Below are positions 23,180-31,550 of a stretch of DNA of 42,863 bases, in pieces; positions within the stretch are counted from its first letter, which is position 1; each line of letters opens with the position of its first letter. The position numbers were made by a program, and so were the translations under genes. The DNA lies in the NCBI GenBank assembly GCA_017414535.1, contig JAFQMA010000033.1, forward strand, positions 1-42,863. Reading direction: 5' to 3'. This DNA is from Clostridia bacterium (GTDB lineage: Bacteria; Bacillota; Clostridia; Oscillospirales; SIG627). The notes under the pieces are model-generated. The model was not told the origin of the DNA, ran no database searches, and was given only the letters and a program-made list of their open reading frames with translations.

Positions 23180-24130
23180 TTACAGACCCACGCCGTCCAA
23201 GGTCTCCCTCAGCACGCGTGCACTGTTTTGCACTGCCTTCAATTCGTCGTCCAACAGAGGCGGATCCAGCTCCCGAACGATACCGCCGGGACCCAGCACG
23301 CAGGGCAGGGAAAGACATACGTCCTCCTTGATGCCGTAGCGGCTGTGGGCCAGGCTGGATACGGTCAGCACGGCGTCGCTTCCCGAAAAAACGGAACGGG
23401 CAATGGTGACGACGCAGGTGGCAACGGCATAAAAGGTGGCACCCTTTCTTTTGATGATCTCGCCGCCCGCCTCTCTTACGTCCCGTTCGATCCCGCGCAG
23501 AAATACCTCCGTCTGCTCGTCGGTATAGTGGTGGATGGAGCGGCAATACTGCCGAAAATCCATACCGATGACGCTGGTGACGCTCCAGGGGAAGGTGGAG
23601 GAATCGCCGTGTTCTCCAAATACGTAGGCGTGAATATTCTTCGGGCTGACGGAAAGGCGTTGGGATACCAGCGCGCGCAGGCGGGAGGTATCGATCATGG
23701 TGCCGCTACCGATGATCTGCCCCGCAGGCAGACCCGAATAGCGCATAAAGGCGTATGTGAGCACGTCCACGGGATTGCTGACGATCACGTATACTGCGTT
23801 GGGGCAGTAGGAGGCAATGCGAGGCGCGATGTCGCGCATGATGGCCGTGTTGACGGCGGCCAGCTCCAGGCGGCTCTGACCGGGCTTTCTGCCCACACCG
23901 GAGGTGACGATCACCAGATCCGAGCCTGCCGCATCGGAATAATCGCCCGCATAGATCTTCAGCGGGGAGGAGAAGGGGGCACCGTGGATGATATCCATCG
24001 CCTCGCCCTCCGCCTTGGCACGGTTGACGTCAATGAGTACGATCTCGGAGGCAAGGCTGTGCTGTGTGAGTGCGTAGGCCACGGTGGCGCCCACGTTGCC
24101 CGCACCGAGAATGGTGATCTTTTTGCTCAT
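23180..24130 (-). CDS. ldh: L-lactate dehydrogenase family protein (substrate-loop Arg; lactate or malate)
   Basis: NAD-dependent 2-hydroxyacid dehydrogenase of 316 residues, probably regenerating NAD in fermentation. The Rossmann motif is GAGNVGATVA (9-18), the catalytic histidine H174 is in GEHGDSS, with D147 and R150 in MIDTSRLR. T232 in KGATFYAVA is the lactate-dehydrogenase-type residue. The mobile substrate loop reads GRKPGQSR; the residue before KPG (R81) corresponds to position 102, which is Gln in classical lactate dehydrogenases and Arg in malate dehydrogenases. So the sequence mixes lactate and malate features. AAGGAG precedes the ATG. It is monocistronic and divergent from spoIIGA. 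Confidence 0.9.
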   Translation of the reverse strand: MSKKITILGAGNVGATVAYALTQHSLASEIVLIDVNRAKAEGEAMDIIHGAPFSSPLKIYAGDYSDAAGSDLVIVTSGVGRKPGQSRLELAAVNTAIMRDIAPRIASYCPNAVYVIVSNPVDVLTYAFMRYSGLPAGQIIGSGTMIDTSRLRALVSQRLSVSPKNIHAYVFGEHGDSSTFPWSVTSVIGMDFRQYCRSIHHYTDEQTEVFLRGIERDVREAGGEIIKRKGATFYAVATCVVTIARSVFSGSDAVLTVSSLAHSRYGIKEDVCLSLPCVLGPGGIVRELDPPLLDDELKAVQNSARVLRETLDGVGL

Positions 24131-24164
24131 GGCAGAACTCCTTTTTTGTTATCGCTTTGCTTAT

Positions 24165-24193
24165 ATTCTACCCCAAAGAAGTAAAAAATGCAA
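24165..24193 (-). promoter_or_regulatory. Promoter of ldh
   Basis: Minus-strand TTGCAT (24188-24193), 17-base spacer, TAGAAT (24165-24170), about 35 bases before the start. Confidence 0.7.
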
Positions 24194-24241
24194 CGGGCGG
24201 AGCGGTATTTTTTAGCCTTTCCGAACTTTCCTTCGGGCGCT

Positions 24242-24275
24242 TTTGACAAAAACGTGCAGGGCGGCGGTCTACAAT
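24242..24275 (+). promoter_or_regulatory. spoIIG-type promoter with Spo0A box overlapping a long-spaced -35
   Basis: TTGACA (24243-24248) and TACAAT (24270-24275) are separated by 21 bases, too long for ordinary sigma-A promoters. The -35 lies inside TTTGACAAA (24242-24250), whose complement TTTGTCAAA is a perfect Spo0A box (TTTGTCRAA). The B. subtilis spoIIG promoter is known for a 22-base spacer and Spo0A boxes overlapping its -35, so this is probably the same design. Confidence 0.7.
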
Positions 24276-24291
24276 GGTGTCGGAGGATATC

Positions 24292-25116
24292 ATGAAAGAG
24301 ATCTTATATCTTGACGTTTATTTTTTACTGAATGCCGCCGTGTGCTTCGTGAGCCTGCTTTGCGCCTCCCGCATACTGTCGGCGCCTTGTAAGATGTGGC
24401 GCTGCACCGTGGCGGCGGTGTACGGAGGCGGGGTGTCCTGCCTTGCCCTGCTCCTGGCTCCCCCCGTGCCTGCTGCCTTGCTCTTGGGGCTTGCCGCGCC
24501 CTTGCCGGCGGTGTTCTTTTGCTTTGGAGGAGGGAGCGGAAAGCTCTTTTTCCTGCTTTGCCTCTTCACTCTCGTCACGGGCATCGCTCTGGGCGGCCTT
24601 TGCGAGGTGGTGTTTTATTACGCCGCTTTCTTCGGAGAAGGGGAGAGGGTGAGCCTTGGCGTATTCTTGTTTCTTTTGTTTTTTGCCCTGGGTGCCTGGA
24701 CCATGTGGGGCAGGGTACTGCGCAAAAGGCTGGATACTGCCGTGGTGAGCATGAGCGTATCCCTGGGGGAAAAGAGGGTGGATCTTTATGCTTTGGTGGA
24801 CAGCGGCCTTTTTTTGCAGGATCCCGTCAGCGGCAGAAGCGTGGTGCTGGTGAAGGCGGCCTGTCTGGAGGAGCTTCTTTCCGCCTCGGATCTGTTGAGC
24901 CTGAGGGCGGGGCTGGTGCCTCGCGGCATGGTAAACGTGCCCATGACCACCGCAGCGGGAGAGGGAAGCCTTGCGGCCTTTTGCCCCGACGAGGCGGTGC
25001 TGTTTTCCGCCCGCTACCGAAAAAAGCATAAAAAGATCAGCGTACTGATAGCGGTGGATCTGACCCCGGGCGCCTTCGCGGGCTGCAGCGGGCTGGTGCC
25101 GCTGAGCGTACTGTAA
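24292..25116 (+). CDS. spoIIGA: Sporulation sigma-E factor processing peptidase
   Basis: Membrane aspartic protease of 274 residues that cleaves pro-sigma-E in the mother cell after signalling from the forespore (SpoIIR). The first 150 residues hold five or so transmembrane helices, beginning [14 protein letters not shown]; the cytoplasmic protease domain carries [12 protein letters not shown] with the catalytic D170 in DSG. Length and order match the family. GGAGG lies five bases before the ATG at 24292. sigE follows after 17 bases, the conserved spoIIG operon. The sequence is leucine- and alanine-rich, as usual for this poorly conserved protein. Confidence 0.92.
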   Translation: MKEILYLDVYFLLNAAVCFVSLLCASRILSAPCKMWRCTVAAVYGGGVSCLALLLAPPVPAALLLGLAAPLPAVFFCFGGGSGKLFFLLCLFTLVTGIALGGLCEVVFYYAAFFGEGERVSLGVFLFLLFFALGAWTMWGRVLRKRLDTAVVSMSVSLGEKRVDLYALVDSGLFLQDPVSGRSVVLVKAACLEELLSASDLLSLRAGLVPRGMVNVPMTTAAGEGSLAAFCPDEAVLFSARYRKKHKKISVLIAVDLTPGAFAGCSGLVPLSVL

Positions 25117-25133
25117 AACGAAAGGAGAACGGG

Positions 25134-25874
25134 ATGAAAGGGATCGTTTGCGGTCTTGACCGCTGGCTTCAAAGACTTAAGCGCTTTTTTGAGGAGCTGC
25201 GATGCCGCAGACTCTTCTACGAGATCTATTACGTCAACGGCTCCGAGGAGCTTCCGCCTCCCCTCGGCGCGGAGGAGGAGCGGCTTCTCATTGAAAAAAT
25301 GGAGGCCGGGGAGGAGGTAGAGGCCTCCCGCAACAGTTTGGTGGAGCACAACCTTCGCCTGGTGGTGTATATTGCCAAAAAATTTGAAAATACGGGGGTC
25401 GGCATGGAGGACCTGGTGTCCATCGGTACCATCGGTCTCATCAAGGGGGTCACCAGCTTTCGCTCCGATAAAAATATCAAGCTTGCCACCTACGCCTCCA
25501 AATGTATCGAAAACGAGATCCTCATGTTTCTGCGCAAGGCTACCAAAAGCCGCATGGAGATCTCTATCGACGAGCCGTTGAACGTGGATTTCGATGGGAA
25601 CGAACTGCTTTTGGGAGACGTTTTGGGCAGTGACGGCGAGGAGATCCATCGGGAACTGGAGCGGGAGGAGGACAGAAAGCTCCTCTACCGTGCCGTGGAA
25701 AAGCTGTCCCCGCGGGATCGTCGCATCATCGCTGCCCGCTTCGGCTTGTACGGCGGCAAGGAAATGACACAGAAGGAGGTGGCCGTGGCTCTCGGCATCT
25801 CCCAATCTTACATATCCCGTCTGGAAAAAAAGATCATTCACCGCCTGAAAAAGGAGATCTTGTCGGGAACCTGA
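25134..25874 (+). CDS. sigE: RNA polymerase sporulation sigma factor SigE (pro-sigma-E)
   Basis: Sigma-70 family factor of 246 residues that directs early mother-cell gene expression. An amphipathic pro-sequence of about 32 residues precedes [13 protein letters not shown], where SpoIIGA cleaves in relatives. Region 2 is clear ([19 protein letters not shown], then [15 protein letters not shown] and the [19 protein letters not shown] segment); region 4 ends with a helix-turn-helix [31 protein letters not shown] precedes the ATG. The forespore factor gene sigG, which usually follows sigE, is not downstream; yqeG is there instead. Confidence 0.97.
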   Translation: MKGIVCGLDRWLQRLKRFFEELRCRRLFYEIYYVNGSEELPPPLGAEEERLLIEKMEAGEEVEASRNSLVEHNLRLVVYIAKKFENTGVGMEDLVSIGTIGLIKGVTSFRSDKNIKLATYASKCIENEILMFLRKATKSRMEISIDEPLNVDFDGNELLLGDVLGSDGEEIHRELEREEDRKLLYRAVEKLSPRDRRIIAARFGLYGGKEMTQKEVAVALGISQSYISRLEKKIIHRLKKEILSGT

Positions 25875-25936
25875 AAAAACATCTTTCTTTTTTTTCGCTT
25901 TGTGCTATAATGGAAAAAAACGGAAGGAGAGACGAG

Positions 25937-26452
25937 ATGAAGCCTTGGGATATGCTGATCCCCGATCTGATGTGCGATACCGTGCGGGACGTGCCCTTCG
26001 AGACCTTTTTCGATAAGGGTGCCCGTGCCGTGGTGTTCGATATCGACAACACCCTCGTTTCCTACGATACACCCCGTGCCGACGATGGGCTGATCGCCTT
26101 TCTCTGCGATCTATCAACGCGCGTTCCCGTGGCCCTTCTGTCCAATAACGACGAGGCGAGAGTTTCTCTCTTCAATACCGATTTCGGCTTCGTTGCCGTA
26201 AGCGAAGCGGGCAAGCCGGGAAAAAAGGCACTTCTTGCCGTTTCGGAGCGCCTGCAGGTGCCGTCGGAGCAGATCCTCTTCGTGGGAGACCAGCTTCTGA
26301 CGGACGTGCTCTGTGCCCGCAGAGCAGGGGCCCTTGCCACCGTGACGGTGCGTCCCGTAAAGGAGAGGGAAAACCTCTTCTTCCGCTTCAAGCGCCTGCT
26401 GGAGCGCCCCTTCGTTGCCGTGTACCGAAGAAGAAAAAGAAAGGAAAAATAA
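25937..26452 (+). CDS. yqeG: YqeG family HAD IIIA-type phosphatase
   Basis: Haloacid-dehalogenase-fold phosphatase of 171 residues. The nucleophile motif is FDIDNTLV (about 31-38), motif II is LLSNNDE near residue 67, a lysine occurs near 92-96 (GKPGKKA) and motif IV is FVGDQLLTDV near residue 116. The physiological substrate of YqeG is not established. The ATG at 25937 has AAGGAG seven bases upstream; a TATAAT (25906-25911) with a poor -35 lies before it, so it may have its own weak promoter besides read-through from sigE. Its stop codon directly abuts the start of the next gene, so they form an operon. Confidence 0.92.
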   Translation: MKPWDMLIPDLMCDTVRDVPFETFFDKGARAVVFDIDNTLVSYDTPRADDGLIAFLCDLSTRVPVALLSNNDEARVSLFNTDFGFVAVSEAGKPGKKALLAVSERLQVPSEQILFVGDQLLTDVLCARRAGALATVTVRPVKERENLFFRFKRLLERPFVAVYRRRKRKEK

Positions 26453-27523
26453 ATGGAACCGATCCAAAAGCTTTGCGAAAGCCTCGGAGCGGAGGAGTGC
26501 GCAGTGATTTGCTCCAACGTGTCCCGCCGCTTTCTTTCGGGAGTCCCCTCCTCGGCGGGCACCCTCCTGCTGACGTGTGAGAGCGGAACGCTGTATCTGG
26601 ATTCCCGCTATTACGAAATGGCCTGTATCAAGAAGGAAAGGGGACTTCTGCCCGCCCTTCTTGCAGTGGAGCCCGCCGTGTTTTCCGAGGCCTTTGCGGC
26701 TCTGTGCCAATCGGGAAAATACAAGCGCGCCTATCTTGAGGATCAGCGCATGACCTATGCCGAGTGGCATGCCTTCGAAAAGAAATATCCCACTCTTGAG
26801 CTCTGTCCGCTGGAGAACAGGGTGGATGCTCTGCGCCTTGTGAAAAGTGCTGATGAGATCCGCCGTATCCGTGCTGCGCAGGCCTTGGCGGAGGAGGCGC
26901 TGACCGCCACCCTGCCTAAGATCGAGGCAGGTCGCACGGAGCTGTTCGTTGCCGCCGAGCTGGAGCATTACATGAAGCTCCACGGCGCCGAGGATGCCAG
27001 CTTCGGTACCATCTGCGTGGGCGGCAAGAAAAGCTCGCTTCCCCACGGCAGACCCGAGGATATCGTGCTGGAGAAGAATAGCTTTTTGACCATCGACTTT
27101 GGCTGTAAGCTGGAGGGCTATTGCTCCGATATGACCCGCACCTTCTGCATCGGCCGTGCCGATGAGGAGATGCGCCGCGTCTATGATACGGTGCTGACCG
27201 CCCAAAGGGCAGGTCTTGCCGCCGCCCGTGCGGGTGTAAAGGGATGTGAGGTGGATCACGCCGCCCGCCGTGTGATCGAACAGGCAGGCTATGGGGAATA
27301 TTTCGGCCACAGCACGGGCCACGGCATCGGTCTCGAGGTCCACGAGGCGCCCTCCTTCTCTCCCCGCTACGAGGGGATCATCCCCGCAGGTGCCGTTCTT
27401 TCCGTGGAGCCCGGTATCTATTTGCCCGGCCGATTCGGCGTGCGCATCGAGGATCTGGTGGTCATTACGGAGGACGGAGGCGAGAATTTGAACCGGTTTC
27501 CCAAAGATTTAATGGAATTGTGA
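26453..27523 (+). CDS. M24 family aminopeptidase (Xaa-Pro peptidase, YqhT-like)
   Basis: Cytoplasmic metallopeptidase of 356 residues that probably removes residues ahead of proline. The N-terminal creatinase-like domain (1-125) precedes the pita-bread domain with the five metal ligands: D in TIDFGCK, D in YCSDMTRTF, H in HSTGHGIGLEVHE, and E in LSVEPGIYLPG and GVRIEDLVV. The start follows the yqeG stop without a gap. efp follows after about 90 bases with its own promoter, the same order (yqhT-efp) as in B. subtilis. Confidence 0.94.
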   Translation: MEPIQKLCESLGAEECAVICSNVSRRFLSGVPSSAGTLLLTCESGTLYLDSRYYEMACIKKERGLLPALLAVEPAVFSEAFAALCQSGKYKRAYLEDQRMTYAEWHAFEKKYPTLELCPLENRVDALRLVKSADEIRRIRAAQALAEEALTATLPKIEAGRTELFVAAELEHYMKLHGAEDASFGTICVGGKKSSLPHGRPEDIVLEKNSFLTIDFGCKLEGYCSDMTRTFCIGRADEEMRRVYDTVLTAQRAGLAAARAGVKGCEVDHAARRVIEQAGYGEYFGHSTGHGIGLEVHEAPSFSPRYEGIIPAGAVLSVEPGIYLPGRFGVRIEDLVVITEDGGENLNRFPKDLMEL

Positions 27524-27543
27524 CCCTTTTTTTGAAAAGTATC

Positions 27544-27572
27544 TTGCCAAAAAAGGAAAAAGGTTGTATAAT
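27544..27572 (+). promoter_or_regulatory. Promoter of efp
   Basis: TTGCCA (27544-27549), 17-base spacer, perfect TATAAT (27567-27572). Confidence 0.75.
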
Positions 27573-27611
27573 TGGCTTGTAATATGATTTTTTTGTTTAA
27601 CGGAGGACATT

Positions 27612-28172
27612 ATGGCAATTACAGCAGGCGATTTCAGAAACGGCGTAACCTTTGAAATGGATGGCGCGGCCATGCAGGTCATCGAGTTCCAGCACGTAAA
27701 GCCCGGTAAGGGTGCGGCATTCGTTCGTACCAAGCTGAGAAACGTGATCACCGGTTCCGTTGTTGAAAAGACCTTTAACCCCACCGAAAAGTTCACCCCC
27801 GCTTTCGTTGAGAGAAAGGATATGCAGTATTCCTACGACGACGGTGATCTGTACCACTTCATGGATACCGAGACCTGGGAAGAGGTTCTCGTCGGCCACG
27901 ATCTGGTCGGTGACAACTTCAAGTTCGTGAAGGAGGAAATGATCTGCCGCGTGCTTTCCTTTAAGGGAAGCGTATTCGGCGTAGAGCCCCCCATGTTCGT
28001 AGAGCTTGCCGTTACTCAGACCGATCCCGGCTTCAAGGGTGACACCGCCACCGGTGCCAGCAAGCCGGCGACTCTCGAGACCGGCGCCCAGATCAAGGTT
28101 CCCCTGTTCGTTAACGAGGGCGACGTTTTGAAGATCGATACCCGCACCGGCGAGTATCTGGAAAGAGTATAA
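27612..28172 (+). CDS. efp: Translation elongation factor P
   Basis: Ribosome-binding factor of 186 residues that relieves stalling at polyproline. All three beta-barrel domains are present; the tip loop [10 protein letters not shown] carries K33, the residue modified in many bacteria. The C-terminal signature is [25 protein letters not shown] (about 160-180). GGAGG lies before the ATG. No modification enzyme (EpmA/EpmB, EarP or YmfI) is in the window. It is followed after ten bases by the CD1247-like gene. Confidence 0.98.
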   Translation: MAITAGDFRNGVTFEMDGAAMQVIEFQHVKPGKGAAFVRTKLRNVITGSVVEKTFNPTEKFTPAFVERKDMQYSYDDGDLYHFMDTETWEEVLVGHDLVGDNFKFVKEEMICRVLSFKGSVFGVEPPMFVELAVTQTDPGFKGDTATGASKPATLETGAQIKVPLFVNEGDVLKIDTRTGEYLERV

Positions 28173-28182
28173 GGTGACGGAT

Positions 28183-28602
28183 ATGACCATCAACGAAAAG
28201 GTTGCCTATCTCAGAGGCCTTATGGAGGGTCTGGATTTCCAGACCGATACCAAGGAAGGCAAGATCATCAAGCTTATGGCCGATATTTTGGAGGATATGT
28301 CCGAGGAACTTCTGGAGACCCAGGACAGCGTGGACGATATCAACGAATATCTGGAAGCCATGGACGAGGATCTCACCACCGTAGAGGAAGCCCTCTTCGA
28401 CGAGTATGACGATGAGGATGACGATTGTTGCTGTGATTGCGACGATTGCGACGATGATTGCGATTGCGAGGATTGCGGCTGTGATGAGGAGTGCTATCAG
28501 GTCACCTGCCCCCATTGCAAGAAGACCGTTTGCTTCGAGCTCGCACCGGAATCCAACGTTGTGGTCTGCCCCTGCTGCGGCGGCAATATTCCCTTAGAAT
28601 AA
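28183..28602 (+). CDS. CD1247 N-terminal-domain protein with Asp/Cys tract and zinc ribbon
   Basis: Protein of 139 residues. Residues 1-70 form the helical, coiled-coil-like CD1247 N-terminal domain (INEKVAYLRGLMEGL). A tract at 73-104 is almost only Asp, Glu and Cys, with ten cysteines between 82 and 104. A zinc ribbon follows (C109-x2-C112 and C129-x2-C132). Function unknown; metal storage, sensing or an envelope-stress role are only guesses. AAGG lies six bases before the ATG at 28183; an in-frame GTG at 28174 is too close to the efp stop to have a ribosome site. It shares the efp transcript and ends at a strong terminator. Confidence 0.85.
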   Translation: MTINEKVAYLRGLMEGLDFQTDTKEGKIIKLMADILEDMSEELLETQDSVDDINEYLEAMDEDLTTVEEALFDEYDDEDDDCCCDCDDCDDDCDCEDCGCDEECYQVTCPHCKKTVCFELAPESNVVVCPCCGGNIPLE

Positions 28603-28608
28603 AAAAGT

Positions 28609-28639
28609 AAGGTCCCCGACTTGGCTCGGGGACCTTTTT
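28609..28639 (+). terminator. Terminator of the efp operon
   Basis: Perfect 11-bp stem (28609-28619 with 28626-28636, core GGTCCCCGA), 6-base loop, T run to 28639. Confidence 0.92.
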
Positions 28640-28658
28640 CATCATGAAAGGAAGTCCC

Positions 28659-29126
28659 ATGAATCAAAAGGCTTTTGGCGATCTGCCCCAATCTGCGGTG
28701 GATCTCTTCGTGGCAGGCTATAACTGTGCCCAGGCCGTGTTCGGCGCCTTTGCTCCCGTGATCGGTATGGAAAGGGAAAAGGCCTTACGCCTGTCTTCTG
28801 CCTTCGGCGGTGGCTTTGGTCGCATGCGCGAGGTCTGCGGCGCCTTCAGCGGCGTGACGCTGGTGGTGGGTGAGTTGTTTGGCTACAGCGATCTGACCGA
28901 AGAAAATAAGGATCTGCTCTATCCTCGCGTACAGGAGCTGGGTCGCCGATTCCGCGAGAGATGCGGCTCTCTGGTCTGCCGCGAGCTCCTCGCCTTTAAG
29001 GCGGAGGAGGGCGGTCTTGCCTCTCCTCGTACAGCGGAATACTATAAGACCCGTCCCTGCGCCCGTCTTGTGGAGGCGGCCGCAGAGATCCTGGAGGAAT
29101 ACTTGAAGGAGGAGGGCGTGCTGTGA
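28659..29126 (+). CDS. C_GCAxxG_C_C family redox protein
   Basis: Predicted redox-active protein of 155 residues. Conserved cysteines are C23 (GYNCAQAVF), C60 (EVCGAFSG, the GCAxxG position), C102 and C107 (CGSLVC) and C134 (RPCARLV). Family members are common in anaerobes and of unproven function, probably binding a metal or flavin-linked thiol. AAAGGAAG lies five bases before the ATG at 28659, which is only 20 bases past the efp terminator. I see no clear promoter, so some read-through may drive it. Its stop overlaps the GTG start of the first chromate transporter subunit. Confidence 0.88.
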   Translation: MNQKAFGDLPQSAVDLFVAGYNCAQAVFGAFAPVIGMEREKALRLSSAFGGGFGRMREVCGAFSGVTLVVGELFGYSDLTEENKDLLYPRVQELGRRFRERCGSLVCRELLAFKAEEGGLASPRTAEYYKTRPCARLVEAAAEILEEYLKEEGVL

Positions 29127-29701
29127 AAAAGAAACCCTTTTTAGCGCTGTTCCTCAGCTTTTTAAAAATCGGTGCCTTCACCTTCGGCGGCGGCTACGCC
29201 ATGATCTCCATTATCGAAAATGAAATGGTGGAGAGAAAAAAGTGGCTTTCCCACGATGAAATGATGGACATTACCGTGGTGGCGGAATCCACTCCGGGTC
29301 CCTTGGCCATCAATACCGCCACCTTTGTGGGCTATAAGACTGCCGGTGTTCTCGGCGCTCTCCTTGCCACGGCGGGAACGGTTTTGCCGTCTCTGGTGAT
29401 CATCTTTATCATTGCTACCTTTCTGGAAAATTTCCTTGCCATTCGCTGGGTAGCCAGTGCCTTTGAGGGTATTCGTGCCGCCGTGGCTTTTCTCATCCTG
29501 GCGGCAGGCATCAAGATGGTAAAGAAAATGAAAAAGGATCCCTTGTCTTGGGTTCTCTTTGCCATGGGACTGATCGTGATCTTCTTGGTCAATTTCGGTC
29601 TCATTACCTTCTCCTCCATCTATCTCATTCTCATTTCTGCCGTGGTGGGCCTTGTGGCCTTCGGCATCGGTAAAATGAAGAAGGGAGGTAAGAAGCAATG
29701 A
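29123..29701 (+). CDS. Chromate transporter, short-chain subunit 1
   Basis: Membrane protein of 192 residues of the short-chain CHR family. It starts with the family motif SFLKIGAFTFGGGYAMI (about 12-28) and contains AESTPGPLAINTATFVG near residue 53, with about five transmembrane helices. It is one half of a two-gene CHR pair; each half corresponds to one repeat of the long ChrA. The start is GTG at 29123 and overlaps the previous gene by four bases, with GGAGG upstream. In anaerobic gut species the natural substrate is uncertain and chromate is unlikely to be it. Confidence 0.93.
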   Translation: MKKKPFLALFLSFLKIGAFTFGGGYAMISIIENEMVERKKWLSHDEMMDITVVAESTPGPLAINTATFVGYKTAGVLGALLATAGTVLPSLVIIFIIATFLENFLAIRWVASAFEGIRAAVAFLILAAGIKMVKKMKKDPLSWVLFAMGLIVIFLVNFGLITFSSIYLILISAVVGLVAFGIGKMKKGGKKQ

Positions 29702-30297
29702 TCCTTCTCTTGAAGCTCTTCTGGGAATTTTTGAAGGTGGGACTTTTCACCTTCGGCGGCGGCTACGGCGCCATTCCCCTCATTCGCGACGCTCTCCTGC
29801 AAAATCCTTGGATGGGCGTGGACGATGCGAAGTTTACCTATATCGTCGGTGTGGCGGAATCCACCCCCGGCCCCATCATGATCAATACCGCCACCTACAT
29901 CGGTACCACCGTGGCGGGTCCCGTAGGGGCGATCGTGGCAACTCTCGGTGCTATTACCCCCTCCGTTATTATTATTCTGCTCATCGCTTCCTTGCTGAAG
30001 CATTTTATGGAGAAGCAGGGTACCCGTGCCGTGCTGGACGCCATCAAGCCCTGCGTGGTGGGCATCATCCTTTCCACGGGTATTTATTTTCTCCTGTCGG
30101 GCCTCCTTCCCCGGATCAATTCCGTCTTCACGGAGGGCTTTACCGCAAGCCTGATCCCGCAGTGGCGTACCGTTCTGGTCTTTGCGTTGGTGGGACTTGC
30201 CCGCTGGCTTTGGAAGCTGATCCGTAAAAAGCCCATTTCTCCCGTTTTATCCATCGGCATCGCTGCCGCTTTGGGCATTGCGATCTACGGGGTGTAA
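29698..30297 (+). CDS. Chromate transporter, short-chain subunit 2
   Basis: Membrane protein of 199 residues, the second half of the CHR pair, with EFLKVGLFTFGGGYGAIPL (about 10-28) and AESTPGPIMINTATYIG near residue 53. It overlaps the first subunit by four bases (ATGA at 29698-29701), so the two are made together and probably form a heterodimer with opposite membrane topology, as known for paired CHR proteins. An unknown small ORF follows immediately. Confidence 0.93.
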   Translation: MILLLKLFWEFLKVGLFTFGGGYGAIPLIRDALLQNPWMGVDDAKFTYIVGVAESTPGPIMINTATYIGTTVAGPVGAIVATLGAITPSVIIILLIASLLKHFMEKQGTRAVLDAIKPCVVGIILSTGIYFLLSGLLPRINSVFTEGFTASLIPQWRTVLVFALVGLARWLWKLIRKKPISPVLSIGIAAALGIAIYGV

Positions 30298-30298
30298 A

Positions 30299-30502
30299 AT
30301 GGAGCTGTCCTTGTTGCAGAAGGAGCTTATGGCAGCCCTTGCGGAAAAAGGGCTCCGTCGGGAGGATATCCTTTCCGTTATGCTGGTGCTCACCCGAGAG
30401 GAAAAGGTCCGTGCCATGCTGTCCTTCCTTTCCGAAAATACGGTGCTTACTGTCGATGAGATCTTTCGGAAGGCGGGCAGTCTCGCCTTTCCCCAAAATT
30501 AA
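30299..30502 (+). CDS. Small protein of unknown function linked to the CHR pair
   Basis: Protein of 67 residues that I do not recognise. It starts at 30299, one base after the stop of the second CHR subunit, and a GGGGTG stretch serves as ribosome site. It is mostly helical with alternating charges (LLQKELMAALAEKGLRRED) and has no membrane segment or cysteine. It is bounded by a perfect terminator. The tight coupling suggests a role with the transporter, or a short helix-turn-helix-like regulator. Confidence 0.7.
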   Translation: MELSLLQKELMAALAEKGLRREDILSVMLVLTREEKVRAMLSFLSENTVLTVDEIFRKAGSLAFPQN

Positions 30503-30515
30503 AATCCGCAAAATG

Positions 30516-30547
30516 AAAAAACGGAGCAAAATTTTGCTCCGTTTTTT
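30516..30547. terminator. Bidirectional terminator between the CHR operon and the sugar operon
   Basis: Perfect 16-bp inverted repeat without a spacer (30516-30531 with 30532-30547), core CGGAGC, flanked by A and T runs; serves both convergent operons. Confidence 0.93.
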
Positions 30548-30555
30548 ATATGCTC

Positions 30556-31539
30556 TTACAGCTCGATCTCGGCCAAGGTTGCCACGGGATCGTGCTTGGA
30601 ATTGACGGTGATGCCGCCGCAGACCGTGTCAAAGCAGGAAACGATCAGCTTGCCGTTCCAGATGATGGGCTCGCCGGGCTGATCCAGCTCGCCGTTCAGT
30701 CCGTCCGTGTCCCCGTTTTGTGCCAGCTTCGTTACCGTGCCGTCGGGCAGGATCTTCACGATGGCGTTGACGCAGAAATCGGCAATGTACAGATTTCCGT
30801 CACCGTCCATGATCATACCGTCGGTGCTTTCGAGATTTTCGCGATCCTGTGCCCAAACGCCGCAGGACTTTACGGAAAGATCCTCGTTGAAGGTGACCTT
30901 ATATACCGCGCCGTCACCGAAATTGCCCACCAGAAGATTGCCCTCACGGTCAAATTCGATGCCGTCTGCACCGTATTGATCGTCGGGGTTTTCCGTAACG
31001 AAGGTTACGAGCATGTTCTTGTCCTCCAAGGTGTTGGTCACGAGCACGTTCTCATCCTCCAAGCGGAAGCGATACACGCAGCTTACAAGCTTTCCCGAGG
31101 GATGCTTTACCTTGGGCAGGCTGCTTTGCGTTACGTAAATAAAGCCGTCGCGGATGCGCATGCCGTTGGGATGCTCCATGCCGTCGGCCACGACCGTGGT
31201 CTTCACGATCTCGTCCCCTTGCATTCTTACGCGCAGGATGCGCCCCTTTTCCAAAAGCTCGGGTCTGCCGGGCCAGCCCTGATTGTCACAGATGTACAGA
31301 TCACCGTCGGGCCCGAAGGCAATGCCCATGGGGCTGGCAAGTCCCGTGTCCGCGCGGCAGGGAACGTCAAACCATTTGCGGATATTTTTGTCCTTGTCGA
31401 TCTTCAAAATACAGCCGGGCTTTGTTTGATCGGCGTAGTTGGGGCAGGCGAGGATCAGATTGCCCTCAGGATCGATGGCCATGCCGTCGGGGGTGGAAAC
31501 GTAATCGGGCAGGGCGGCGAATAATTTGGATTTTTTCAT
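30556..31539 (-). CDS. SMP-30/gluconolactonase-family protein
   Basis: Six-bladed beta-propeller protein of 327 residues, related to SMP-30, gluconolactonase and LRE. Repeats with DPEGNL, GPDGDLY, DREGNL and DGDGNLY are blade ends. Such proteins hydrolyse sugar lactones using a divalent metal; the exact substrate here is not predictable. It is the last gene of a five-gene operon and lies 11 bases after the kinase stop. In combination with a sugar dehydrogenase, a lactonase would open an oxidised sugar. Confidence 0.88.
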   Translation of the reverse strand: MKKSKLFAALPDYVSTPDGMAIDPEGNLILACPNYADQTKPGCILKIDKDKNIRKWFDVPCRADTGLASPMGIAFGPDGDLYICDNQGWPGRPELLEKGRILRVRMQGDEIVKTTVVADGMEHPNGMRIRDGFIYVTQSSLPKVKHPSGKLVSCVYRFRLEDENVLVTNTLEDKNMLVTFVTENPDDQYGADGIEFDREGNLLVGNFGDGAVYKVTFNEDLSVKSCGVWAQDRENLESTDGMIMDGDGNLYIADFCVNAIVKILPDGTVTKLAQNGDTDGLNGELDQPGEPIIWNGKLIVSCFDTVCGGITVNSKHDPVATLAEIEL

Positions 31540-31550
31540 TTTCGTTCTCC

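Noticed and set aside
27524..27549. Terminator between the M24 peptidase and efp
   Set aside because: T- and A-rich runs are present, but I found no stable GC-containing stem.
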